Assembly: GCF_900114845.1 (NCBI RefSeq)
Contig: NZ_FOUK01000004.1
Coordinates: 613,771-677,770, forward strand
Source: Pimelobacter simplex
Lineage (GTDB): Bacteria > Actinomycetota > Actinomycetes > Propionibacteriales > Nocardioidaceae
DNA: 64,000 nt
Reading direction: 5' to 3'
Under the pieces are notes generated by a model that ran no database searches, was not told the DNA's origin, and saw only the letters and a program-made list of their open reading frames with translations. This document shows positions 26,691-34,506 of this stretch, piece by piece. The stretch's first letter is position 1; every line of letters begins with the position of its first letter. Both the position numbers and the translations under genes were made by a program.

Positions 26691-26986
26691 CCGCACCACC
26701 GGGCCGCGTGCCCACCACTGCCCACCGCGGGGCCTCGAACCGCGTGATCCAGCGAGTAGTCGCTGACCGAGCCTTCGCTCTCGCTCGCCGGGCCGGCGTC
26801 ATCCTCACCGGCCGCGACGTCCGGGAGCTCGCCAAGTCGTTCATCGAGGCGGCCGACCTGCCCGACGACGAGCAGGAGCGGGATCGGGTCATCCTCGAGC
26901 GGCTGATGCAGCAGGCGCCGGGCGGGCGGAAGCCGGTCGTGCGCCGGCACGGGCTCGGCGGCCCGGGATGGAGGACGGCGTCATGA
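26687..26986 (+). CDS. Early hypothetical protein
   Basis: The 99-residue product is basic and helical (VIQRVVADRAFALARRAGVI, then VRELAKSFIEAAD) with no named domain. It starts at ATG 26687, overlapping the previous stop, and its own stop overlaps the next ATG. Only its place in the early operon and its coding pattern are known. Confidence 0.6.
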   Translation: MTAPPGRVPTTAHRGASNRVIQRVVADRAFALARRAGVILTGRDVRELAKSFIEAADLPDDEQERDRVILERLMQQAPGGRKPVVRRHGLGGPGWRTAS

Positions 26987-27150
26987 CGAGCCACATCCAG
27001 AGCGGCGACCCGGACTCGATCGTCTGCCGCTGGTGCAAGGGCGTGCGCAGCGTCCGGCGACGCGGGGAGACCACCTTCCGCCTGTGCCCAACGTGCGATG
27101 CCCGGGCGGACGAGGTTGATGCGACCTGGGAGACGGAGTCCACGCCGTGA
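26983..27150 (+). CDS. Small zinc-ribbon protein
   Basis: The 55-residue protein has two CxxC knuckles (CRWCKG and CPTCDAR) separated by 20 residues, which should bind one zinc. ATG 26983 is preferred to 26968 because GGAGG at 26970-26974 lies 8 bases upstream and the start overlaps the previous stop. Its role in the early operon is unknown. Confidence 0.65.
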   Translation: MTSHIQSGDPDSIVCRWCKGVRSVRRRGETTFRLCPTCDARADEVDATWETESTP

Positions 27151-27557
27151 GCGCCGGGCCGCGCCACTCCCGCAAGGAGATCCGCGTCTTCGCCGCCTGG
27201 CTCCGCAAGCAGGGCTGGACCTACGAGTCGACGGATGCGAAGGGTCACACGCTCTGGTCGCACCCCAGGGCCGCCGGGCTCTACAAGCTCGCCGAGACGC
27301 CGAAGCACTTCAACGTCCAGCTCGCCCGCCGCGACGTGCTGCGGATGGTGGGGGGGAAGATCGAAGGGAAGAGGCGACCGAAGCCGTCGCCGTCGGCCGT
27401 GCCCCGACCCAGTGCCCCGCGCGCGCCGCGGCCGGCCGAGACCCTGCCCAAGGTGAGTAGCCAGCGCCCGCTCCTCACTGCCGGCCAGGCTCGCGCGATC
27501 GAGTCGGCCGAGGCGAACCGTCGGTTCTACGAGGGCCTCATGCGGAGGTCGGCGTGA
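27147..27557 (+). CDS. Early hypothetical protein with a HicA-like N-terminal segment
   Basis: The 136-residue product has an N-terminal segment (FAAWLRKQGWTYESTDAKGH then TLWSHP) with the alternating pattern and Gly-Ser-His-like turn of double-stranded-RNA-binding HicA folds. A proline-rich linker and a C-terminal helix follow. No HicB-like gene follows it, so toxin function is not supported. GTG 27147 overlaps the previous stop. Confidence 0.55.
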   Translation: MSAGPRHSRKEIRVFAAWLRKQGWTYESTDAKGHTLWSHPRAAGLYKLAETPKHFNVQLARRDVLRMVGGKIEGKRRPKPSPSAVPRPSAPRAPRPAETLPKVSSQRPLLTAGQARAIESAEANRRFYEGLMRRSA

Positions 27558-27937
27558 CCGTCGTCGGCAGCGGCCGGCTCGACGAGCCCGACCTCCTCGA
27601 CCTGCTCGCCGACCAGGCCACCCCGCTCGGACGGCTGCGGATGGACGACTTCCGCGCCGCGTGCCGGGCCGACGCCGACGCGCACGACGGCGTCGTGCAC
27701 CCCTCCCGCGTTTCGGCTCTGCTGCGGAACCGGTTCGGGGAGATCGACCCGCGGTCGTTCTCCGCTCGGTGGGCGCCGGCCTGTGGCCCGGACGGGTTCC
27801 TCGACAAGACCGACGACCTCGCGCCGATCGACCCCGCGCACTCGCGCGGCAACGGCAACAAGCTCGTCCCGCTCCGCCGCTGGCGCGGATGGACGCCCAC
27901 GCTCCACCACACAGAGACGGGCAGCCCACCGGCGTAG
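27554..27937 (+). CDS. Early hypothetical protein
   Basis: The 127-residue product (GRLDEPDLLDLLADQATPLG at the start) has a middle segment HPSRVSALLRNRFGEIDPRS that looks like a small winged-helix element and a C-terminal GNKLVPLRRWRG. I do not recognise a family. GTG 27554 overlaps the previous stop. Confidence 0.55.
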   Translation: MTVVGSGRLDEPDLLDLLADQATPLGRLRMDDFRAACRADADAHDGVVHPSRVSALLRNRFGEIDPRSFSARWAPACGPDGFLDKTDDLAPIDPAHSRGNGNKLVPLRRWRGWTPTLHHTETGSPPA

Positions 27938-27954
27938 GACCCACGACACGGCAC

Positions 27955-27995
27955 ACGGCCGGCCACCACCCGCAACCCGGGAGGTGGCCGGCCGT
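27955..27995 (+). terminator. Hairpin after the first early block
   Basis: ACGGCCGGCCACC (27955-27967) pairs perfectly with 27983-27995 (13 bp, 15-base loop), lying 18 bases after a stop codon. There is no T-tract, so it may attenuate rather than fully stop transcription, as the next gene on the same strand begins 33 bases later. Confidence 0.5.
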
Positions 27996-28027
27996 CTGCA
28001 TTTCCACCCACCACAGAAGGAAGGCAG

Positions 28028-28420
28028 ATGACCGACACCACCACCGAGGGCGACGGCGACGCGCACGTCCGGCCCTTCGCCGACTGGCTGCGCGAGCAGG
28101 CCGGCGGCAAGTCCCACGACGAGCTGAGCGACGCGGTCTACGACCTCGTCCAGCGGGTCAAGGACACGGGCAAGAAGGGCTCGCTCGTCTACACGATCAA
28201 CATCGGGCCGATGAAGGGCGACAAGGACGTCCTCATGATCGACGACCAGATCAAGCTCAAGCTCCCCGAGCACGACCGCAAGGCGTCGCTCTTCTACACC
28301 GACAAGGTCGGAAACCTCACCCGGACCGACCCGAACCAGCTCGTGTTCGAGTCGCTGAGGGAGGTCGAGGGCGGCCAGCTCGTCGACGTCCAGACCGGCG
28401 AGCTCCGCGAGGTCACCTGA
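28028..28420 (+). CDS. Phage early protein, unknown function
   Basis: The 130-residue protein has a strong AAGGAAGG ribosome site and ATG start. It contains VYDLVQRVKDTGKKGSLVYT and a predicted beta-rich region (TINIGPMKGDKDVLMIDDQI). Similar small proteins stand before DUF2303 genes in actinophages. Its stop overlaps the next ATG, which suggests a functional link. Confidence 0.65.
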   Translation: MTDTTTEGDGDAHVRPFADWLREQAGGKSHDELSDAVYDLVQRVKDTGKKGSLVYTINIGPMKGDKDVLMIDDQIKLKLPEHDRKASLFYTDKVGNLTRTDPNQLVFESLREVEGGQLVDVQTGELREVT

Positions 28421-29373
28421 TGGGCTGGGCAGTCGGCTGGGACCCCGTCCACCGCCGTCACCGCGGGTACGGCGTCCCGGCCTACTGCGACGCCTACGCC
28501 AAGGGCTGCCGCCAGGAGATCGACCGCGGACTCGGGCACGTCGCGCCGCCCGCGCCGCCGGACGGCCTCACCGACGACGAGCACGACGAGTTCCACGAGC
28601 AGTTCGTCGACACCGACGGCGGCGTCACCATCGTCGACCTCGACACGCTCCGCGACAAGGCCAAGTACGCCCACCAGCCGCGCCGCAAGGAGGGCACCTA
28701 CAAGGTCCACGACGCCCAGTCGTTCGTCGCCTACCTCGCCAAGCACCACGACCTCGACACCGAGGTCTGGGCCGACGCCGTCGCCGCGAAGATCACCGGC
28801 ATCCTCGACGCCCACGAGTCCACCGACGGCAGCGTGCCGGGCGCCCGGCACGAGCAGCACCGCGTCGAGTACGCCGTCCTGCTCACCGAGGCGTGGAAGG
28901 CCTGGCAGGCCCACGACGGCAAGCTGCTCGACCAGTCGACCCTCGCCGAGCACTTCGAGGCCCGGTCGATCGACATCCTCCAGCCGACGGCCGCCGACAT
29001 GCTCGAGCTCGCCCAGTCGTTCCGGGCCACGACGTCGTCGGCGTTCGAGTCCTCGAAGCGGCTCTCCGACGGGCAGCGGCAGTTCGAGCACCGGGAGACG
29101 ATCGACGCGCACGCCGGGAAGAAGGGCCAGCTCACGATCCCGGAGACGTTCGTGATCGCGCTCAAGCCGTTCGAGGGCGCCGAGGCGTTCAAGGTGACCG
29201 CGCGGTTCCGGTACCGCATCACCGACGGCGTGCTGCGGATCGGCTACAAGCTCGACCGGCCCGAGGACGTGCTCCGACAGGCGTTCCTCAGCGTCGTCGA
29301 GAACGTCGAGGAGGGGATCTCGCAGAACGACGAGATCGACCTCAACTCGCCCATCTTCCGCGGCTCCCGCTGA
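28420..29373 (+). CDS. DUF2303 (YfdQ-like) protein with an N-terminal cysteine-containing extension
   Basis: Residues from about 60 to 317 match DUF2303: SFVAYLAKHHD, AVLLTEAWKAWQ, LAEHFEARSIDILQP, SAFESSKRLSDGQ and FRYRITDGVLRIGYKL. DUF2303 proteins (YfdQ of E. coli prophage CPS-53) are of unknown function and sit in phage recombination modules. The first 45 residues (MGWAVGWDPVHRRHRGYGVP, then a Cys pair and DRGLGHV) look like a separate small phage protein family fused in frame. ATG 28420 overlaps the preceding stop. Confidence 0.75.
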   Translation: MGWAVGWDPVHRRHRGYGVPAYCDAYAKGCRQEIDRGLGHVAPPAPPDGLTDDEHDEFHEQFVDTDGGVTIVDLDTLRDKAKYAHQPRRKEGTYKVHDAQSFVAYLAKHHDLDTEVWADAVAAKITGILDAHESTDGSVPGARHEQHRVEYAVLLTEAWKAWQAHDGKLLDQSTLAEHFEARSIDILQPTAADMLELAQSFRATTSSAFESSKRLSDGQRQFEHRETIDAHAGKKGQLTIPETFVIALKPFEGAEAFKVTARFRYRITDGVLRIGYKLDRPEDVLRQAFLSVVENVEEGISQNDEIDLNSPIFRGSR

Positions 29374-29394
29374 CCCGTCCCGAGAGGACCCTGC

Positions 29395-30348
29395 ATGTTC
29401 ATCACCATCCTGTCCGCCCTCCTGATCCTCGTCGGGATCGCCCTGCTCGCGTCCGGCCCGCGGGTCGGCACCGGTCAGTACGAGCGGCGCGAGACCGGCG
29501 AGACCACGCGGTACGGCGAGGCGATCACCGAGCGCGTGGAGATCACGGTCAGCACCCGCCCGGGCGCGCTGATCCCGCTGGTCCTCGCCGCGGTCCTGCT
29601 GTTCCTCGGCAGCATCACCACGGTCGAGGCCAAGCAGGTCGGCGTCGTGACCACCTTCGGCCGCCCCTCTGACCAGACCCTCTCCTCCGGCTTCCACTTC
29701 AAGGCGCCCTGGCAGAAGGTCACCGAGATCGACGCCACCATCCAGACCGACGAGTACCACGGCAAGTCCGGCATCGACGTCCGGCTCAGCGACGGCAACA
29801 CCGCCACCATCTCGGCCACGATCCGGTGGAGCGTCAGCGACGACAACGCCAACAAGGTCTACGAGGACTTCCGCTCCGACGACCCGACCAAGAGCCTCCG
29901 CGACGCCGTCGTCTCCACCCAGTTCAAGGCCGCCATGAACGCCGTGTTCGCCGGCTTCGACCCGCTCACCCTCGCCGGCGCCACCGGCGACCAGCCCGAC
30001 TACAACGCCCTCGCCGACAAGGTCCGCGACGTCATGCTCGCCAAGACCAACAGCCTGGTCGAGGTCGACTCCGTCACGATCAGCCTCGTCAGCCTGGACA
30101 AGGACTCGCAGAAGAAGATCGACAACTACATCGGCGAGGTCAGCAAGACCCGCATCGCCGAGCAGGCCCAGAAGACCGCCAAGGCCCAGGCCGAGGCGAA
30201 CCGGATCCTGTCCGACTCGATCAGCCGCGACCCCAACGTCTTGGTCTCGAAGTGCCTCGACCTCCTCGCCGACGGCTACAACGCCCCGGCCGGCTTCACC
30301 TGCTGGCCCGGCGCCGGCGGCGGGGTCGTCATCCCCGGCACCCGCTGA
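29395..30348 (+). CDS. SPFH/Band-7 (prohibitin-like) membrane protein
   Basis: The 317-residue protein has two N-terminal hydrophobic helices (residues 1-21 and about 59-76). The SPFH domain starts EAKQVGVVTTFGRPSDQTLSSG, and a charged coiled-coil tail carries QAQKTAKAQAEANRILSDSI. SPFH proteins oligomerise as membrane scaffolds and often regulate membrane proteases such as FtsH. Phage versions are known, but their role is not. It lies between DUF2303 and the RecE/RecT genes; the GAGAGGA ribosome site is well placed. Confidence 0.85.
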   Translation: MFITILSALLILVGIALLASGPRVGTGQYERRETGETTRYGEAITERVEITVSTRPGALIPLVLAAVLLFLGSITTVEAKQVGVVTTFGRPSDQTLSSGFHFKAPWQKVTEIDATIQTDEYHGKSGIDVRLSDGNTATISATIRWSVSDDNANKVYEDFRSDDPTKSLRDAVVSTQFKAAMNAVFAGFDPLTLAGATGDQPDYNALADKVRDVMLAKTNSLVEVDSVTISLVSLDKDSQKKIDNYIGEVSKTRIAEQAQKTAKAQAEANRILSDSISRDPNVLVSKCLDLLADGYNAPAGFTCWPGAGGGVVIPGTR

Positions 30349-30363
30349 CCCAGCCACCACCCG

Positions 30364-30409
30364 GCACGAAGGCCGGCCCCCGCACTCCGCGGGTGGCCGG
30401 CCTTCGTGC
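30364..30409 (+). terminator. Hairpin after the SPFH gene
   Basis: GCACGAAGGCCGGCC (30364-30378) pairs perfectly with 30395-30409 as a 15-bp stem, with an inner CCCGC/GCGGG pairing in the loop. It follows the SPFH stop by 15 bases and shares the GGCCGGCC element with the hairpin at 27955. Confidence 0.6.
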
Positions 30410-30433
30410 GTTCCCACCTCCGAAAGGACCCCG

Positions 30434-30883
30434 ATGAGCACCACCACCGACCTCACCATCGCCGCCGGCACCGTCTTCGCCGACGCCCGCCGCGGCGAGC
30501 TCCCCGACCCGGTCGGCGTCGCCGCAGCGGCCCACTCGCCCGGCGGCGCCGTCCAGATCCACCTCAGCACCCTCGCCGACCTCGCCCAGTGGGCGCAGTG
30601 GGCCGAGACCACGATCGAGACCAGCGACCCCAAGCACTGGGACGGCGAGAAGTGGACCCGCCACCACACCGCCGAAGGCCACATCCACGAGCTCCCCGTG
30701 ATGCTCGTCGCTGTCGAGATCGGCGTCATGGTCCCCGCCGAGCACTACGACTGCCCCCGCTGCGGCGGCAGCATCGGCACCAGCGCCGGATTCGTCGTGA
30801 TGGGCGAGTACGACGACGCCTTCGAGCTCGAGGTCGCCCGCCACCAGACCGGCGAGTGCACGCCCCTGGCGGTGGCCCCGTGA
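30434..30883 (+). CDS. Early hypothetical protein with a zinc knuckle
   Basis: The 149-residue protein has an N-terminal helical region (STLADLAQWAQWAETTIETS) and a CPRCGG knuckle near residue 113, with a partner Cys near the C-terminus (GECTPL). The ATG has GAAAGGA upstream. No family recognised. Confidence 0.6.
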   Translation: MSTTTDLTIAAGTVFADARRGELPDPVGVAAAAHSPGGAVQIHLSTLADLAQWAQWAETTIETSDPKHWDGEKWTRHHTAEGHIHELPVMLVAVEIGVMVPAEHYDCPRCGGSIGTSAGFVVMGEYDDAFELEVARHQTGECTPLAVAP

Positions 30884-31050
30884 TCGCCGGGCTCTGCATC
30901 GGGTTCGCGATCGCCGGCACGCTGTTCGGCATCCGCGAGATCCTCCAGGGTCTCGCCAAGCGCCGGGCCGCCCGCGCGCAGGCGCAGTGGGAGGCGGACA
31001 TCGCCGAGGCCGTTGCCCTCGGCGAGGCAGCGACGGAGGCCGACCGGTGA
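30880..31050 (+). CDS. Small single-helix membrane protein
   Basis: The 56-residue product has one hydrophobic helix (VIAGLCIGFAIAGTLFGI) and a charged cytoplasmic helix. GTG 30880 overlaps the previous stop and its own stop overlaps the next GTG. Its place in the early operon supports it being a real gene. Confidence 0.5.
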   Translation: MIAGLCIGFAIAGTLFGIREILQGLAKRRAARAQAQWEADIAEAVALGEAATEADR

Positions 31051-31211
31051 CCTTCTACGTGTTGCGGTACCTGCCCGAGGTCCCGATGGACCGGCGGAAG
31101 CACGCGTCCACCGCCGGTCGATTCCCGACCTGGCTGGACGCCGAGGAGCAGCGTCTCACCCAGCCCAACAAGGACGACCTGCAGATCGAGGTCCGCGAGG
31201 ACGAGCGATGA
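31047..31211 (+). CDS. Small early hypothetical protein
   Basis: The 54-residue protein (VTFYVLRYLPEVPMDRRKHA at the start) has no known domain. Both ends overlap neighbouring genes by four bases (GTGA and ATGA), a strong sign of a translated operon member. Confidence 0.5.
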   Translation: MTFYVLRYLPEVPMDRRKHASTAGRFPTWLDAEEQRLTQPNKDDLQIEVREDER

Positions 31212-32191
31212 CCACGCGTCCCTATCGGTCCGGGTTCTGCAGCCCGTCCAATCCGCCCGACTCCCACGCGCGCTGCGCCGGCGTCTACTCCGGCAGGGAG
31301 TGCTCTTGCATGTGCCACTGGGAGCCCGAGCCCGCCAACGCTGAGGAGACCCCGCCCGGCCGCGAGCCCGGGTTCTACCCCGACATCCCCGAGGCCGACT
31401 ACCACGCCGACCAGACCAGCCTGTCCCACTCCGGCGCCAAGACCCTCCTCAAGGCCCCCGCGCTGTTCCGCCACGAGCAGGACAACCCGGCGCCGTTCAA
31501 GAAGGCCTGGGACTACGGCACCGCCGCCCACGCCAAGGTGCTCGGCGTCGGCGCCGAGATCCGCACCATCCCTCCGAGCTCGCTCGCGAAGAACGGCGCC
31601 GCCAGCACCGCCGAGGCCAAGGCGTTCATCGAGCAGGCCCGCAAAGAGGGCGCGGTCCCGCTCAAGGCCGCCGAGGTCCAGCAGATCGACGACATGGCCG
31701 ACCAGCTCGCCGGCCACCACCTCGCCATGGAGCTCCTCGCCGACGGGCAGCCCGAGGTCTCCGCCTACGCCCCCGACCCCGAGACCGGGATCCTGCGCCG
31801 CTGCCGGTTCGACTGGCTCGGCCCCACCGTGCTCACCGACTACAAGAGCGCGACCTCGTCCGAGCCGGCCGCGTTCGCCAAGGCCGCCAAGGACTTCGGC
31901 TACTACCAGCAGCACCCCTGGTACCTCGACCTCGCCCGCGACCTCGGCCACCCCGCCGAGGCCTTCGCGTTCATCGTCCAGATGAAGACGGCGCCCTACC
32001 TCGTCACCGTCATCGAGCTCAAGGAACCCGCCGTCCGGCTCGGCCGCGAGCGCAACCAGCAGGCCCTCCAGATCTACCGCGACTGCACCGAGGCCGGCGC
32101 CTGGCCCGGCTACGTCCCCGACACCGAGTTCGCCCGCATCGACCTCCCGACCTACGCCTACTACGACCACGAAGTGGAGACCGCAGCATGA
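31208..32191 (+). CDS. RecE-like PD-(D/E)XK exonuclease
   Basis: The 327-residue protein should be the 5'-3' exonuclease partner of RecT. It contains the RecE-type entry SLSHSGAKTLLKAPALF, a KAWDYGTAAHAKVLG helix and the nuclease core CRFDWLGPTVLTDYKSA with Asp and D-Y-K catalytic residues, followed by YYQQHPWYLDLA. The first 40 residues have a cysteine/histidine cluster (CSPSNPPDSHARC then CSCMCH) that looks like a fused zinc element. ATG 31208 overlaps the previous stop and the stop overlaps recT. Confidence 0.85.
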   Translation: MTTRPYRSGFCSPSNPPDSHARCAGVYSGRECSCMCHWEPEPANAEETPPGREPGFYPDIPEADYHADQTSLSHSGAKTLLKAPALFRHEQDNPAPFKKAWDYGTAAHAKVLGVGAEIRTIPPSSLAKNGAASTAEAKAFIEQARKEGAVPLKAAEVQQIDDMADQLAGHHLAMELLADGQPEVSAYAPDPETGILRRCRFDWLGPTVLTDYKSATSSEPAAFAKAAKDFGYYQQHPWYLDLARDLGHPAEAFAFIVQMKTAPYLVTVIELKEPAVRLGRERNQQALQIYRDCTEAGAWPGYVPDTEFARIDLPTYAYYDHEVETAA

Positions 32192-33177
32192 GCACCACCG
32201 ACCTCGCCACCACCCAGACCGGGTCCGGCCTCGTCCTCCAGGCCGACCAGGACCGCTGGACCCCCCAGCAGCTTGCCGCGCTGCGCCAGATCGGCATCGA
32301 GAACGCCCCCGAGGGCGACCTCGCCGTCTTCATGCACGTCGCGCAGCGCACCGGCCTCGACCCGTTCGCCCGGCAGATCCACATGATCGGCCGCAAGGCC
32401 TCGGTCTGGGACCCCGAGACCCGGCAGACCCGCTACGAGACCCGCTACACCATCCAGACCGGCATCGACGGCTACCGCGTCACCGCCACCCGCGCCGCCA
32501 ACGCCGCCGGCGACGTCCTCGAGTACGAGGACACCCAGTGGTGCGGCCCGGACGGCCAGTGGGTCGACGCGTGGGTCGACCCCATCAACCCGCCCGCCGC
32601 CGCCCGGGTCGTGGTCGTCAAGAACGGCCGTCGCTACGCCGGCACGGCGATGTACGCCGAGTACGTCCAGACCTACGTCGACCGGCAGACCAAGGAGATG
32701 AAGCCGAACTCGATGTGGGCCAAGATGCCCGCCGGGCAGCTCGCGAAGTGCGCCGAAGCCCTCGCCCTGCGCCGCGCCTACCCCCACGACCTCGCCGCGC
32801 TCTACACCGACGACGAGATGGGCCAGGCCGACAACCAGCCCACCGCCCCGCAGCCGAGCAGCAGCGGTCTCGCCGGCGCCCGGGCGCGGCAGCGCGCCGA
32901 GCAGGACGCCGCCGCGCCGCTCGAGCCGTCCAGCGCGCTCGCGGCCGAGATGTTCCGGCTCTTCGACGAGCTCGGCATCGACACCGAGGCGCGGCTGGAG
33001 TACGTCGGCGACGCCGTCGGGCGCGAGATCTCCAACCCCGCGACCGTGACCGTCGGCGACGCGACCAAGGTCGTCGCGGTCCTGCGGTCCCGGCTCGAGG
33101 AGCCGTTCCCCGACACGGTCGACGCCGAGACGGTGCCCGAGGGCGTCAACGCCGAGACCGGCGAGGTGCAGGGCTGA
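32188..33177 (+). CDS. recT: RecT/Bet-family single-strand annealing protein
   Basis: The 329-residue protein matches the RecT/Bet family: QIGIENAPEGDLAVFMHVAQ, TGLDPFARQIHMIGRK, the YTIQTGIDGYRVTATRA segment and the conserved C-terminal core PAGQLAKCAEALALRRAYP. Such proteins anneal complementary strands during phage recombination. It follows the RecE-like nuclease with overlapping start. The C-terminal 100 residues are Ala/Gln/Pro-rich and less conserved. Confidence 0.92.
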   Translation: MSTTDLATTQTGSGLVLQADQDRWTPQQLAALRQIGIENAPEGDLAVFMHVAQRTGLDPFARQIHMIGRKASVWDPETRQTRYETRYTIQTGIDGYRVTATRAANAAGDVLEYEDTQWCGPDGQWVDAWVDPINPPAAARVVVVKNGRRYAGTAMYAEYVQTYVDRQTKEMKPNSMWAKMPAGQLAKCAEALALRRAYPHDLAALYTDDEMGQADNQPTAPQPSSSGLAGARARQRAEQDAAAPLEPSSALAAEMFRLFDELGIDTEARLEYVGDAVGREISNPATVTVGDATKVVAVLRSRLEEPFPDTVDAETVPEGVNAETGEVQG

Positions 33178-33551
33178 TGGTCAAGCACGAGCTCAAGACC
33201 TGGCCGGCCATGTTCGAGGCGGTCTGGCGCGGCGACAAGACGTTCGAGGTCCGCCTCGACGACCGCGGCTACCAGCGCGGCGACCACGTCGTCCTCCGCG
33301 AGTGGGACCGGAACCTGCTGTGCGACTGCGCGTCCGGCGACCACGCCGCGGACTGCCCGAAGTACTCCGGCCGCCGCATCGAGGCCCGCGTGGGCCACGT
33401 TCTCGCGTCGACCGCGCCGCGGGGCAACCAGCGCGGCTTCAACGGCAACGGTTACGTCGTGTTCTCGCTGTGCGAGCCGACCAAGTTCGACGGCCGCCGG
33501 TCCGCCGCGACGGCCGCGGCCGCCGCCCAGGTCGCGGGAGCCCCGCGATGA
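33177..33551 (+). CDS. DUF3850 (ASCH/PUA-like) protein
   Basis: The 124-residue protein has the DUF3850 signature HELKTWPAMFEAVWRGDKTF, then EVRLDDRGYQRGD and a middle two-Cys insert (LLCDCASGDHAADCPKYSG). ASCH-like folds bind RNA or modified nucleotides, but its phage role is unknown. Its start overlaps the recT stop (TGATG). Confidence 0.75.
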   Translation: MVKHELKTWPAMFEAVWRGDKTFEVRLDDRGYQRGDHVVLREWDRNLLCDCASGDHAADCPKYSGRRIEARVGHVLASTAPRGNQRGFNGNGYVVFSLCEPTKFDGRRSAATAAAAAQVAGAPR

Positions 33552-33826
33552 GCCGCGAGGTCGACGCGACCTTCTACGCGCAGGTCGAGCCCGAGTGGGG
33601 CAACTACATCGACAGCGACGGCAACCGCTCCATCCACGGCGCCAAGGTCACCACCATCACCCAGAAGCGCCCTCAGCGTCCCCGCGGCGGCACCGTCCTG
33701 GTCAAGCTCACCATCCGCGTCCCCCAGGCCGCGTTCCAGCCGCTCCGGCCTGAGGCGATCGTCGTGATCCCCGAGGACATGACCGCCGTGACGCCGGTCG
33801 AGGTTGTCGCTGAGGACCCGACGTGA
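33548..33826 (+). CDS. Early hypothetical protein
   Basis: The 92-residue product is beta-rich (VLVKLTIRVPQAAFQPLRPE and then IVVIPEDMTAV) with no recognised domain. Its ATG overlaps the DUF3850 stop and its stop overlaps the next GTG, so it belongs to the operon. Confidence 0.55.
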   Translation: MSREVDATFYAQVEPEWGNYIDSDGNRSIHGAKVTTITQKRPQRPRGGTVLVKLTIRVPQAAFQPLRPEAIVVIPEDMTAVTPVEVVAEDPT

Positions 33827-33993
33827 GGGTCCGGCGCCGCGGCCGCGGGTATGGCGGAGCTGGTCTCGCCAGGTCCAGCGGCGAGAACGAGTGCCCCCGA
33901 TGCGGCGACGACATCGAGGACTGGGGCGACGCCTGCAAGGTCAACGGCCGCTGGATCCACAAGACCTGCCACGGAGGTGCAGACGATGGGTGA
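33823..33993 (+). CDS. Very small zinc-finger protein
   Basis: This 56-residue frame starts at GTG 33823, overlapping the previous stop, and ends at TGA 33991-33993. It encodes a basic leader, then ENECPRCGDDIEDWGDACKV and WIHKTCH, a four-ligand zinc finger of a type common in actinophage small proteins. It overlaps the next gene by eight bases. Confidence 0.6.
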   Translation: MRVRRRGRGYGGAGLARSSGENECPRCGDDIEDWGDACKVNGRWIHKTCHGGADDG

Positions 33994-34339
33994 CTCGATC
34001 CCCGAGAACCTGGTCGACGCGATAGAGACCGCGCTCGTCGACTACGACAAGGACGGCCGGATCTTCGGCAGCTCCGGTGCAGGCGCCTTCTTCCTCGCCG
34101 ACCACCTCGCGAAGTCCGGCGCGTTCACGATGCCGGCAGTCCTCTGCGCCCACGATCATCCGGCGGCGTTCGCGGATGCCTGGGACGGACTGATGGACGA
34201 GCTCGGCGACCTGCGAGCCGCCCGCGACCGGGTCCGCGACCTCGTCGAGACCGCTCGGAAGCACGCCGGCGGGCCGTACACCGCGGCGGTCGACGCGCTC
34301 ACCATCGAGCGGGCCTACGAAGGTCGGTGGGCGCGATGA
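33986..34339 (+). CDS. Early hypothetical protein
   Basis: The 117-residue product (MGDSIPENLVDAIETALVDY at the start) is helical with a C-terminal charged helix (DLRAARDRVRDLVETARKHA). GGAGG at 33973-33977 lies 8 bases before ATG 33986. No domain recognised. Confidence 0.55.
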   Translation: MGDSIPENLVDAIETALVDYDKDGRIFGSSGAGAFFLADHLAKSGAFTMPAVLCAHDHPAAFADAWDGLMDELGDLRAARDRVRDLVETARKHAGGPYTAAVDALTIERAYEGRWAR

Positions 34340-34506
34340 GCCTTCACGCCGTCGTGCAGTTCACCCACGGCACCGAGAACGGGTTCGTCGACTTCTTCCC
34401 GAACGAGGCCGAGGCCCGTGCGTTCGTCGAGGACCCGCCCGAGGTCTGGGCGCCCAGACCGCAGGACTCGCTGCGGATCTTCGAGCTCGTCGAGGTCGAA
34501 GACTAA
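34336..34506 (+). CDS. Very small acidic hypothetical protein
   Basis: This frame of 56 residues starts at ATG 34336, overlapping the previous stop (ATGA), and ends TAA 34504-34506, overlapping the next ATG (TAATG). The product begins MSLHAVVQFTHGTENGF and ends LRIFELVEVED. Both overlaps support translation. Confidence 0.55.
   Translation: MSLHAVVQFTHGTENGFVDFFPNEAEARAFVEDPPEVWAPRPQDSLRIFELVEVED

Noticed and set aside
27147..27557. Second HicA toxin
   Set aside because: The N-terminus resembles a HicA fold, but there is no antitoxin partner and the protein is longer with a disordered middle, so toxin function is not claimed.
28294..30729. An 811-codon minus-strand open frame
   Set aside because: It is antisense to DUF2303 and SPFH genes that show clear domains and ribosome sites; the translated product is low-complexity.
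30987..31046. Longer start for the small gene at 31047
   Set aside because: The extension would overlap the preceding gene by 64 bases, while GTG 31047 forms the usual four-base overlap of this operon.
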